From positions 62,001 through 126,000 of the forward strand of contig CALSNM010000003.1 of NCBI GenBank assembly GCA_943787725.1: DNA of 64,000 nucleotides. The letters run 5' to 3'. Position numbers and translations under genes: made by a program. Every line of letters starts with the position of its first letter. The first letter of the stretch is position 1. Below the pieces are notes generated by a model, which had not been told where the DNA came from, made no database searches, and worked only from the letters and a program-made list of their open reading frames with translations. Source of the DNA: an uncultured Flavobacteriales bacterium. Its GTDB lineage: Bacteria; Bacteroidota; Bacteroidia; Flavobacteriales_D; Parvicellaceae. Positions 39,100 through 46,534 of the stretch are shown here, one piece after another.

Positions 39100-39168
39100 A
39101 TACTTAATTTGGATTGCTAATTTACTATTTTTTAAGAAGTGGACCACCAATAGTGCGCAAGGTCCTGT

Positions 39169-40245
39169 TTATTGTAATTCCACTTCAGCGACCCTACCAT
39201 AGCTTCCAACTGCAACTCCATTCAAATCTGAATTAATAAGTATTGCATTAAAACCAATCGAGTCTAGCAATGACCAAGATTTTCCACCATTATATGATAT
39301 GTCAGTTCCAGAGGTGCCGGTAGATATATAGGTGTCACCTTTGACATAGGTTACGGAGCTTCTAAAACCTTGAATTCCTTCTGATAGATGCCACGTTTCC
39401 CCCCCATTATTGGTATAAACTTTCGAACTATCACAATTTGGGGTTTCCCAGTTTCCACCAACTGCAACTCCATTTAATTGGTCTTTAAAAGCTATAGAAT
39501 AGATTCCTTTTGCCCCAGAGCCATGGAGCAATGGGGTTTCAACAACGCTCCAACTGTCGCCATAGTCTTTACTAATTAGCACTCTGGCTTTATCTCCTCC
39601 AAGGCCGATATAAGCTGTGCCATTTTCCTCGCAGACGATGCCTGTTCCACTTGCTGCGAAACCTGCTTCAATTTCTAAATTTTCTGGAATATTTTCTTGC
39701 GAGATACGACTCCAAGTTTCACCACCGTTTGTTGTTTTTAGAATAAAATGGTATCCACCTAATGGATCACCATAAACGAGACCAACCGAGTCGTTCCAAA
39801 AATCCATACCATCCATAAAAACCAAAGAATCCATATTGGAATAGACTTTACTCCACTCTTTTTCTCCCTTTCTAATTTTCCAGATATGCCCAGGAGAGGC
39901 TATACCCATTACTAAAATAGAACTATCACTCAAAACATGAATATCTCTAAGATCAGTGTATTTTGCCTGAAAGAGTTCGATTTGCTCCAATTGAAATGTT
40001 TTGATTAAAATCGACCCCTCGGTTCCACTGATAAAAAAAGCGTTTCCCAGTTGATTTAATCCTCTGTAGTGGGCGAGCGTATCGTTTGTGTTTAATGATT
40101 TAACGAACAATGAAAGGCTATCATGTTTTACTTCAAAATCCGATATTGGGATTTTGTGATCCTCATTGGAAATAGAACTTTCGTTTTCCGCACAAGAAAT
40201 AAACAAAACCGAAAGTAAGTAGAATAAATAGTTACTTTTTTTCAT
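39169..40245 (-). CDS. BNR/Ycf48-like beta-propeller lipoprotein
   Basis: A 358-residue lipoprotein. The ATG at 40245 gives MKKSNYLFYLLSVLFISC, a lipoprotein signal peptide; an in-frame ATG at 40260 lies inside fumC. The mature part has Asp-box repeats of the BNR/sialidase type (TTNGGETWSRIS, SKDYGDSWSVVE, TNNGGETWHLSEG, SYNGGKSWSLLD), which build a six- or seven-bladed propeller as in photosystem II stability factor Ycf48. It is expected at the periplasmic side of a membrane. The start overlaps the fumC stop region, with two bases between stop and ATG. Function unknown. Confidence 0.85.
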   Translation of the reverse strand: MKKSNYLFYLLSVLFISCAENESSISNEDHKIPISDFEVKHDSLSLFVKSLNTNDTLAHYRGLNQLGNAFFISGTEGSILIKTFQLEQIELFQAKYTDLRDIHVLSDSSILVMGIASPGHIWKIRKGEKEWSKVYSNMDSLVFMDGMDFWNDSVGLVYGDPLGGYHFILKTTNGGETWSRISQENIPENLEIEAGFAASGTGIVCEENGTAYIGLGGDKARVLISKDYGDSWSVVETPLLHGSGAKGIYSIAFKDQLNGVAVGGNWETPNCDSSKVYTNNGGETWHLSEGIQGFRSSVTYVKGDTYISTGTSGTDISYNGGKSWSLLDSIGFNAILINSDLNGVAVGSYGRVAEVELQ

Positions 40246-40246
40246 T

Positions 40247-41641
40247 TTACAACGATCCAATCATTTTCTTTGGATCAACCCAGTTGTCATATTCTTCTTC
40301 TGGCACATACCCTAAACGAATCGCTTCTTCTCTTAAGGTAGTCCCATTTGCATGAGCAGTGTTAGCAATTTCCGCAGCTTTGTAATAGCCAATTTTAGTG
40401 TTTAAAGCAGTTACCAACATTAGTGAGTTGTTCAATAATTCATCTATTCTAGTTTGGTTTGGTTCAATTCCAGTAGCACAATTAACGTCAAAAGAAATAC
40501 ATGCATCACCAATTAATTCGGCACTTTGCAATAGGTTGTATGCCATCATAGGTTTAAATACATTTAACTCATAATGCCCTTGTGTCCCACCTACTGTAAC
40601 AGCAACATCATTCCCCATTACTTGAGCACAAACCATTGTTATTGCTTCCGCTTGCGTTGGGTTTACTTTACCAGGCATAATTGAAGATCCAGGCTCGTTT
40701 GCTGGGATTGTAATTTCTCCAATTCCTGATCGAGGACCAGAAGCCATCATTCGAATATCATTGGCAATTTTATTTAACGAAACTGCTATTTGTTTCAATG
40801 CCCCATGTGTTTCCACAATTGCATCATGCGCTGCTAATGCTTCAAATTTGTTTTCTGCGGTGATAAATGGTAAGCCTGTAAATTCTGCTATTTTCTTCGC
40901 AACTAAAACATCATATCCCGCAGGAGTATTAAGTCCGGTACCAACTGCCGTGCCTCCTAGAGCTAATTCTGATAAGTGAGCTAATGTATGTTTCAAAGCT
41001 TTTAAACCATGGTTTAATTGGGATACATATCCAGAGAATTCTTGACCTAATGTTAAAGGCGTTGCATCCATTAAATGCGTTCTTCCAATTTTTACAACTT
41101 CCTTAAATGCCTCTGATTTAGCCTCTAAGGTATCCCTTAATTGTTCAATTCCTGGAATTGTTTTTTCAAAAATCATTTTATAACAAGCTATATGCATTCC
41201 TGTAGGAAATGTATCATTACTGGATTGTGATTTGTTTACATCATCATTTGGAGAAAGCGTTTTTTCACCCTCTCCAATTTTATTTCCTGCTAATTCGTGT
41301 CCCCTGTGCGCAACAACCTCATTAACATTCATATTACTTTGAGTTCCTGAACCTGTTTGCCATATTACCAGGGGAAATTGATCATTTAATTTACCCGCAA
41401 TTATTTCCTCGCAAGCCGCAGAAATTAAATCTCTTTTCTCTTCTGGTAAAACACCTAAGTCACAATTTGCATGAGCTGCTGCTTTCTTTAAATAGGCAAA
41501 TGCATGCACTATTTCAATTGGCATAGAAGCAGATGGACCTATTTTAAAGTTATTTCGAGACCTCTCGGTCTGTGCTCCCCAATATTTATCGCTTGGAACT
41601 TTTACCTCTCCAATCGTATCTTTTTCGATTCTATAATCCAT
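40247..41641 (-). CDS. fumC: Class II fumarate hydratase
   Basis: A ~464-residue fumarase of the TCA cycle that interconverts fumarate and malate. The superfamily signature [13 protein letters not shown] is present, with [14 protein letters not shown], the catalytic [18 protein letters not shown] region, and [10 protein letters not shown] chose the ATG at 41641 ([20 protein letters not shown]) because homologues begin here; the in-frame ATG at 41680 adds 13 poorly conserved residues. The frame is intact. It heads a minus-strand run of genes that continues to the dioxygenase at 30.9 kb. Confidence 0.96.
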   Translation of the reverse strand: MDYRIEKDTIGEVKVPSDKYWGAQTERSRNNFKIGPSASMPIEIVHAFAYLKKAAAHANCDLGVLPEEKRDLISAACEEIIAGKLNDQFPLVIWQTGSGTQSNMNVNEVVAHRGHELAGNKIGEGEKTLSPNDDVNKSQSSNDTFPTGMHIACYKMIFEKTIPGIEQLRDTLEAKSEAFKEVVKIGRTHLMDATPLTLGQEFSGYVSQLNHGLKALKHTLAHLSELALGGTAVGTGLNTPAGYDVLVAKKIAEFTGLPFITAENKFEALAAHDAIVETHGALKQIAVSLNKIANDIRMMASGPRSGIGEITIPANEPGSSIMPGKVNPTQAEAITMVCAQVMGNDVAVTVGGTQGHYELNVFKPMMAYNLLQSAELIGDACISFDVNCATGIEPNQTRIDELLNNSLMLVTALNTKIGYYKAAEIANTAHANGTTLREEAIRLGYVPEEEYDNWVDPKKMIGSL

Positions 41642-41691
41642 ATTTGTAAAATTTATTTTAACTTCGCCTAAAGATTTCAAAATTACAAGTT

Positions 41692-41847
41692 ATGTTCATA
41701 GGTAGTGCAATATTTATCTGTTTTTTCGGTTTGGCATTTTGGCCATTACTTTTTGTAATGGGTTTTGTCGGAGTTTGGGCGCATTGGGGTGCAATGGAAA
41801 TGGCAAAAGCAAAATTTGCGAAAAGAGGATTTGACGAAGAGGTTTAA
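41692..41847 (+). CDS. 51-residue small membrane protein
   Basis: A short ORF starting at the ATG 41692. It has two closely spaced or one long hydrophobic segment (FICFFGLAFWPLLFVMGFVG) with tryptophans and a basic, then acidic tail ending KRGFDEEV. It is divergent from fumC (50 bases between starts) and is followed by a clean intrinsic terminator 26 bases after the stop, which supports it as a real transcript. Function unknown. Confidence 0.6.
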   Translation: MFIGSAIFICFFGLAFWPLLFVMGFVGVWAHWGAMEMAKAKFAKRGFDEEV

Positions 41848-41872
41848 AACATCCGCTTTAATATATTATGAG

Positions 41873-41899
41873 GGCTTACCAATTGGTAAGCCTTTTTTG
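41873..41899 (+). terminator. Intrinsic terminator after the 51-residue gene
   Basis: GGCTTACC (41873-41880) and GGTAAGCC (41885-41892) pair perfectly around an AATT loop, followed by six T residues. Confidence 0.85.
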
Positions 41900-41922
41900 T
41901 TTCAAAAAAAAGAAGTTATTCC

Positions 41923-42000
41923 ATGCCTAATAATTTAATTGGGTTAAAAAAATCGCTTGAAAAGTTAAAGAGTAGATTTTTTAAAAGTGCTAATAAATAA
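41923..42000 (+). CDS. Possible 25-residue basic peptide
   Basis: ATG at 41923 opens MPNNLIGLKKSLEKLKSRFF and ends KSANK at the TAA 41998-42000. The peptide would be an amphipathic basic helix. The stop lies directly before a perfect palindrome with A/T flanks, as expected for a short transcription unit. Coding status is uncertain because of its size and because no clear promoter is seen between the preceding terminator and the ATG. Confidence 0.3.
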   Translation: MPNNLIGLKKSLEKLKSRFFKSANK

Positions 42001-42031
42001 ACCCTCAAATAGAATTCTATTTGAGGGTTTT
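42000..42031 (+). terminator. Perfect palindromic terminator
   Basis: CCCTCAAATAGAA and TTCTATTTGAGGG (42002-42027) are exact inverted repeats with no unpaired loop beyond the central bases, flanked by A residues on the left and TTTT on the right. It can terminate from both directions. Confidence 0.8.
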
Positions 42032-42311
42032 AACTTTTGTTTGATTTGTAATACGCAGGCAATGCTCCTGTACATCCTGCAGTCAGACTCACATGCCAAA
42101 TATCACGCTTGTAATATTGTATTAACATTATAAAGACGTTTTATATTTTACCATGGTTGTTTATATTATGAAGAAACCGACCAATGGATGATTTCATTTG
42201 TTTAACGGAGATTAATTACAAAGAAAAGGTGAGGTAAGAAAAAAGCAATAAGGCACAAATAGATTTAAATTACAAGCAAAGTATTAATTTAGCCATCTAA
42301 AGTTACATTAA
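42031..42311. other. Intergenic region before terC, no gene seen
   Basis: About 280 AT-rich bases between the palindromic terminator and terC. I see no credible ORF and no clear TAnnTTTG box. An A/G-rich stretch near 42220-42250 precedes terC. With the features at 41848-42031 the whole gene-poor interval is about 460 bases. Confidence 0.6.
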
Positions 42312-43046
42312 ATGGACATATTTCTCGACCCACAAGCCTGGCTATCTATTCTGACCCTTACCTTATTAGAAATAGTATTAGGTATTGATAATATTATTTT
42401 TATTTCAATTGTAACGGATGAGTTACCCGAAAAACAACAACCCAGAGTAAGGAATATTGGGTTGTTGTTGGCCATGGGTTTTCGTGTAGGGTTATTATTA
42501 ATTATTAATGTAATACTAGGATTAACCACTACTTTATTTACCATAATGGAATTTGAAATTAGTGGTAAAGACTTAATCCTTCTGGGTGGAGGGTTGTTTT
42601 TAATGGGTAAAAGTGTTCTCGAAATTCATGAAAAAATAAGAGGACACAAAGCTTCGAAAAATAAAAAGAAAAAGGCTTCTGTTGGTTCTATTCTAGTGCA
42701 AATAATATTGCTTGATTTAATATTTTCTTTTGATTCAATATTAACTGCAGTTGGAATCGCATACAAACAAGAGGTTATCTTGATGATAATAGCGGTTGTT
42801 ATTTCCATTGTCGTAATGATGATTTTTGCAGGTGCAATTAGTCGGTTTATTCACAAATACCCTACGATGCAAGTTTTAGCTTTGGCATTTTTAATATTAA
42901 TTGGCTTCATGCTTATGCTGGAAGGTTTGGGTGAAGAAATAAATAAAGGATATATATATTTTGCCGTGTGTTTCTCATTAATGGTTGAGGTAGTCAATAT
43001 TAATATTCGAAAGAAAAGAGGAATGGAAAAAGAAATAGTAGATTAA
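42312..43046 (+). CDS. TerC-family membrane protein
   Basis: A 244-residue integral membrane protein with about seven helices. The TerC hallmark acidic residues in membrane segments are in LLEIVLGIDNIIFISI near the N-terminus and in LLDLIFSFDSILTAVGIA in the second half, with the loop KASKNKKKKASVGSILVQI between. Family members are linked to tellurite resistance or, as better supported recently, to export of metal ions such as manganese or calcium. The frame is intact and the length usual. It is monocistronic, upstream of tRNA-Arg. Confidence 0.9.
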   Translation: MDIFLDPQAWLSILTLTLLEIVLGIDNIIFISIVTDELPEKQQPRVRNIGLLLAMGFRVGLLLIINVILGLTTTLFTIMEFEISGKDLILLGGGLFLMGKSVLEIHEKIRGHKASKNKKKKASVGSILVQIILLDLIFSFDSILTAVGIAYKQEVILMIIAVVISIVVMMIFAGAISRFIHKYPTMQVLALAFLILIGFMLMLEGLGEEINKGYIYFAVCFSLMVEVVNINIRKKRGMEKEIVD

Positions 43047-43086
43047 TTTATCAGTTCTTTTATTTTATTTGGGTTCATAAGAAACT

Positions 43087-43173
43087 TAACTTTGTATTTT
43101 GCTTCCATAGTTCAACAGGATAGAATAGTCGCCTCCTAAGCAACAGATCTGGGTTCGAGTCCCGGTGGAAGTA
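43087..43173 (+). tRNA. tRNA-Arg (anticodon CCU)
   Basis: Mature tRNA about 43101-43173 (the range also covers its promoter box). The acceptor stem GCTTCCA (43101-43107) pairs with TGGAAGT (43166-43172, first pair G-T), with discriminator A at 43173. The anticodon loop is CTCCTAA, giving anticodon CCU, which reads AGG arginine codons. The T arm CTGGG-TTCGAGT-CCCGG is normal. The anticodon stem GTCGC/GCAAC contains one C-A mismatch. CCA is not encoded. A TAACTTTG box (43087-43094) sits about 7 bases before the 5' end, the right place for a -7 element. Confidence 0.88.
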
Positions 43174-43222
43174 CAAAGGTTCTTGAAAGTAGTTTTTTCA
43201 GAGGTGTTTTATTTTTTAAAGT

Positions 43223-43522
43223 CTACTCTATTACAAATTTCTTTGACGTGCCATTGAATTGAATAAAATAGGCGCCTTTCTTAAGTTTAGAGCAGTCAAT
43301 GAACTGTCCATTTCCTTTCGAAATAAATTTTCCTGTTGAATCATAAACAGAATAGTTAGTTGAAGATGGGAGTTCGAATATCTTTTTTGGAGCTTCGCCT
43401 TTTTTAGGAAGCATCTTTAATGGTGGCATAGCTTTCGGAATTTCCTGCTGAGTATGGCCCAAACATGAAAAACCTAGCAATAATAAGCAAAGCGTAAATA
43501 ATTTCATAGGGTTATTTTTCAT
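43223..43522 (-). CDS. Small secreted protein resembling a lone sorting domain
   Basis: A 99-residue protein with a signal peptide (MKLFTLCLLLLGFSCLGHTQ; ATG at 43507 or 43522), a short proline/lysine-rich linker and a C-terminal ~45 residues (YSVYDSTGKFISKGNGQF...) that read like a T9SS type A sorting domain: YDSTGKFISKG strand, then LKKGAYFIQFNG and KKFVIE. Nearly the whole mature protein is that module. It lies just downstream of the tRNA in opposite orientation. Function unknown. Confidence 0.7.
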   Translation of the reverse strand: MKNNPMKLFTLCLLLLGFSCLGHTQQEIPKAMPPLKMLPKKGEAPKKIFELPSSTNYSVYDSTGKFISKGNGQFIDCSKLKKGAYFIQFNGTSKKFVIE

Positions 43523-43737
43523 TAATACAGTAACGATAAAAGATAAAAAATATTGCTTTTACTATTAATGAAGCTAGGTTTTTTAATGGATTCATTCCAA
43601 CTACAAAAGTTCTGTTACAGAGCTTTGTAAGGGTTTTTTTATATTGGATAACAATAATTCCTTTCCTAAACCGTTGAAAAGAAAACTAAATTCAAATAGC
43701 GTATAGGAATATCTACTATTCATCAAAAACTGTAAAA

Positions 43738-44376
43738 ATGATAAAGTTATGCTCGTTTTTTGTCGCTTCTATAGTCTCAGTATATTGCTATTCACAGACA
43801 AACGATTCTAATGAAAAGGAATCATTAATCATAACGATTACACCTAATTTAGGTTTTAATATGGGAGGTGATTATTCACTCGTAAAGAATTACTCCTGTA
43901 TTGATTCCTTTACAAAATATCCAACAACGGTATATAATGCTCCTGGTTTTAGACTAGGGGTTTTTGGAGAGCTTAAAATCCAAGAAAAATTTACACTTAT
44001 TTCGAGGGCTGAACTATCAATTAACTATACAACCGCTGAGCAAAATGGAAAGACCTTAAAGCTTGATCCATTCAACCTTGATTTCATGCTTCATGCTAAA
44101 TGGAATTTCAGTAAAAGAGATTCAAAAGTAAACCCATACTTTTATTTAGGACCAGGACTAAGGGTACCTTTCAGTGGTAATTCTGAAGATAATTTTGACA
44201 CCAGACGCGCATTGTCTGGAGATATTTCATTGGGGCTAGATATAGACTTAAAGTGGTTTTACTTGTCTCCCGAGATTAGGTATAGCCATGGTTTAAAAAA
44301 TATAAAGACTGAAAATTCTTGGGAGAAACTTAGAGGTTCCTACACTGCTTTTATCCTAAATTTTACCGGAAAGTAA
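43738..44376 (+). CDS. Outer-membrane beta-barrel protein
   Basis: A 212-residue exported protein with a short signal peptide (MIKLCSFFVASIVSVYCYSQ) and alternating amphipathic strands ending in aromatic residues (LIITITPNLGFNMGGDYSL; FTLISRAELSINYTT; KVNPYFYLGPGLRVPFSG; WFYLSPEIRYSHGLKN; SYTAFILNFTGK). This is the PorT-like/OMP_b-brl type common in the phylum. A 215-base gap separates it from the small secreted protein upstream. No specific function can be given. Confidence 0.75.
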   Translation: MIKLCSFFVASIVSVYCYSQTNDSNEKESLIITITPNLGFNMGGDYSLVKNYSCIDSFTKYPTTVYNAPGFRLGVFGELKIQEKFTLISRAELSINYTTAEQNGKTLKLDPFNLDFMLHAKWNFSKRDSKVNPYFYLGPGLRVPFSGNSEDNFDTRRALSGDISLGLDIDLKWFYLSPEIRYSHGLKNIKTENSWEKLRGSYTAFILNFTGK

Positions 44377-44494
44377 ATTAATCGGGTTGGTATCGATAAA
44401 CAATCATTTCCTTTAGTCTATGTCATTGTGCGTAATTATTTTGTCTATATGCCCTGTATTGCAAAATAGAGAAGATCAGAATAAGGTTAATCGA

Positions 44495-45145
44495 CTAATT
44501 ACTTTGCTCTTTTATTTCTTTTGGACTCATATAGAAATTTTTCTTGTAGTTAATGTATTCGGTGGGAGCGATACTGTTATTATGAACATGCAAAGCAAAA
44601 TCATAACATTGCCAGAGTAAACCATGATTAATTGTTCTTAAATCTGTAGCTCTTTCAAATTTAGCCCTGAACTTTTTGTTAAAATAGGAAAGCCCAACAT
44701 ACAACATTTTCAATGATGAGATATTCTGATACTCAACTAAATGAGCTAATTCGTGACCAATAACTCCTATTTGCGCATTGAAAGAAACACTGTCTGGGGA
44801 TATTTTGGCCGAAGGAAAATCATTTATGTATATAATGTAATGTCTTTTCCCTTTACCTCTAAAAACATTCATTCCTTTTGGTCTTGCAACCATAGTGGTT
44901 TTTAGTTTTCTTCTTCTAAAACTGATTTCGGTGTCTTTTAATTCAGGATAAAAAGATAGTGCAACAAGGGTTTGGAGTTCATATTTTTCATAAAAAAACT
45001 TATTATTGTTGAATTGCAATCTCAACGTGTCAATTTGCTGAGACATAATTACATCACTGAATAGTCTTGGAGCTTGCTGTTGAGCAAAATTATTGCCTGC
45101 GAACCTTAGAAATAAGAGTAGTATGAAAGCTCTAGTCCAAATCAT
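44495..45145 (-). CDS. Exported HExxH putative zinc metallopeptidase
   Basis: A 216-residue protein with a signal peptide (MIWTRAFILLLFLRFAGNN, ending FAQ). A zinc-binding helix GVIGHELAHLVEYQN lies near residue 131, and a downstream FERATDLRTIN could supply the third ligand as in gluzincin-type peptidases. The rest is not recognisable. It overlaps the stop of arfB upstream by 14 bases, so the two may be co-transcribed. It is convergent with the beta-barrel gene. The peptidase role is an inference from the motif alone. Confidence 0.72.
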   Translation of the reverse strand: MIWTRAFILLLFLRFAGNNFAQQQAPRLFSDVIMSQQIDTLRLQFNNNKFFYEKYELQTLVALSFYPELKDTEISFRRRKLKTTMVARPKGMNVFRGKGKRHYIIYINDFPSAKISPDSVSFNAQIGVIGHELAHLVEYQNISSLKMLYVGLSYFNKKFRAKFERATDLRTINHGLLWQCYDFALHVHNNSIAPTEYINYKKNFYMSPKEIKEQSN

Positions 45146-45545
45146 TTTTTCTAATCCGCTTTCGATTCTTTTTAATGTCGGCTTTTTTTGATTTGCCTTC
45201 CAATCTTCTTTGAACCGAGCTTCTAGTGGGCCTTGTGGGCTTTCTTTTTTTTGGAATAATTAGCTCCTTTTTAATTAACGTAAGAAATCGTTGAATGGCA
45301 ATTTCTTTATTTCGTATTTGGCTTCTTGTATCCGATACTACAATTCTTAACTCTCCATTTTCTGTTAACCGGGAGCGCAATTTTTGTTGTAATACTATTT
45401 TTTGCTGCATAGAAAGAGCTGTCGAATGTCGAACATTGAAAAATAATTCAATCCTGGTTTCTGTTTTATTGACGTGTTGACCTCCTGCCCCTCCGCTACG
45501 GGAGGTTTTAAATGTCAATTCCAATTGTATTTTTTCGTCAATCAT
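45132..45545 (-). CDS. arfB: Alternative ribosome-rescue factor ArfB (YaeJ)
   Basis: A ~137-residue release-factor-like peptidyl-tRNA hydrolase that frees stalled ribosomes. The GGQ catalytic loop is in TSRSGGAGGQHVNKTETRIE. The C-terminus is a long basic, disordered tail (KKRKPTRPTRSSVQRRLEGK) that in ArfB enters the empty mRNA channel. The size excludes full release factors. I chose MIDEKIQLELTF at 45545; an in-frame ATG at 45563 adds six residues. It overlaps the metallopeptidase-like gene downstream. Confidence 0.93.
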   Translation of the reverse strand: MIDEKIQLELTFKTSRSGGAGGQHVNKTETRIELFFNVRHSTALSMQQKIVLQQKLRSRLTENGELRIVVSDTRSQIRNKEIAIQRFLTLIKKELIIPKKRKPTRPTRSSVQRRLEGKSKKADIKKNRKRIRKNDLD

Positions 45546-45727
45546 TAATCGATATTGATGCAAACGTAGTCTTTCACTGCTATAAATGTAAGTTTAATTG
45601 TTAGTATCTTCAATTCAAACTATGGTGGCTTTAACATTTATTAAGTTGAATCGTCCGAAAAAGAATTAAACGAGGTTAGTAGTTATTATATCAATAAATA
45701 ATTCAAATTTGTGATTCAATTAGCAAA

Positions 45728-46423
45728 ATGTCAAGATCTAATGCCCTAATTATAGTTTATTTTTTATTAGCAATTGCTGAAATTGTTGGAACGCATATAG
45801 ATTACCTACCATTAATATTTGCGACTAAACCGCTGTTGATGGTTACATTGTTTGTTTGGTTTTACTTGCAAACAAAGGAAAGCGCTAATAATAAGTTTAG
45901 AAAGTATTTACTATTATCCATTGTTTTTGCTTTTGGTGGAGATACATTTTTAATGTTTTTTCCCTTTAATGAAATTTTCTTTTTACTTGGATTAGGGTCA
46001 TTTTTGATAGGGCAATTGTTTTATGTTTTTGCATTTTCAAACTCTACAGCGACCCCGAAAGGATCATTTAATAAGCCAATGAGAGCGATGTTGTTAATTG
46101 TCTTTTTAAGTTATTACGCAATCTTAATGTATGCATTATTCCCCTATTTGGAAGACTTTTTAATACCTGTTTTAGTTTACGGTGTTGCCGTTTGTGCCAT
46201 GGGGGTTTCTTCTGGTTGGAGGCTAAATAAGGTTTCAATAGAATCATTTATGCTTGTTTTTATTGGAGCAATGTTGTTCGTTCTTTCTGATACTATAATT
46301 GCAGTGAATCAATTCCTATATAAAGGCAATCTATTAAATGCTCAAGTATTTATTATGATTACGTATGTGTTAGCACAGTATTTAATAGCAAAAGGAAGTG
46401 TGAAATATCTAAAAGAACTTTAA
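45728..46423 (+). CDS. YhhN/TMEM86-family lysoplasmalogenase-like protein
   Basis: A 231-residue membrane protein with about eight helices. Conserved acidic residues lie in helices as in the family: FAFGGDTFLMFFPFNEIFFL near residues 70-90 and MLFVLSDTIIAVNQFL near 180-195. KPLLMVTLFVWFYLQT is the N-terminal KPL motif region. Family members hydrolyse the vinyl-ether bond of lysoplasmalogens; whether the bacterial protein does is not shown here. Monocistronic, upstream of the pyrophosphatase. Confidence 0.85.
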   Translation: MSRSNALIIVYFLLAIAEIVGTHIDYLPLIFATKPLLMVTLFVWFYLQTKESANNKFRKYLLLSIVFAFGGDTFLMFFPFNEIFFLLGLGSFLIGQLFYVFAFSNSTATPKGSFNKPMRAMLLIVFLSYYAILMYALFPYLEDFLIPVLVYGVAVCAMGVSSGWRLNKVSIESFMLVFIGAMLFVLSDTIIAVNQFLYKGNLLNAQVFIMITYVLAQYLIAKGSVKYLKEL

Positions 46424-46469
46424 TTTGAGCGTATACAAAAGCTGTTGAAATTAAATCCACTAGCTGAAA

Positions 46470-46501
46470 TTTGCACAGTTAGTTTGAAAAAGATACATTT
46501 G
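46470..46501 (+). promoter_or_regulatory. Promoter of the membrane pyrophosphatase gene
   Basis: TTG (46471-46473, preceded by T) and TACATTTG (46494-46501) are separated by 20 bases, matching the Bacteroidota -33/-7 consensus. The ATG follows 33 bases after the -7 box. Confidence 0.7.
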
Positions 46502-46534
46502 CCGACCTAAAAATTAGAAACAAAGAAGAACACT

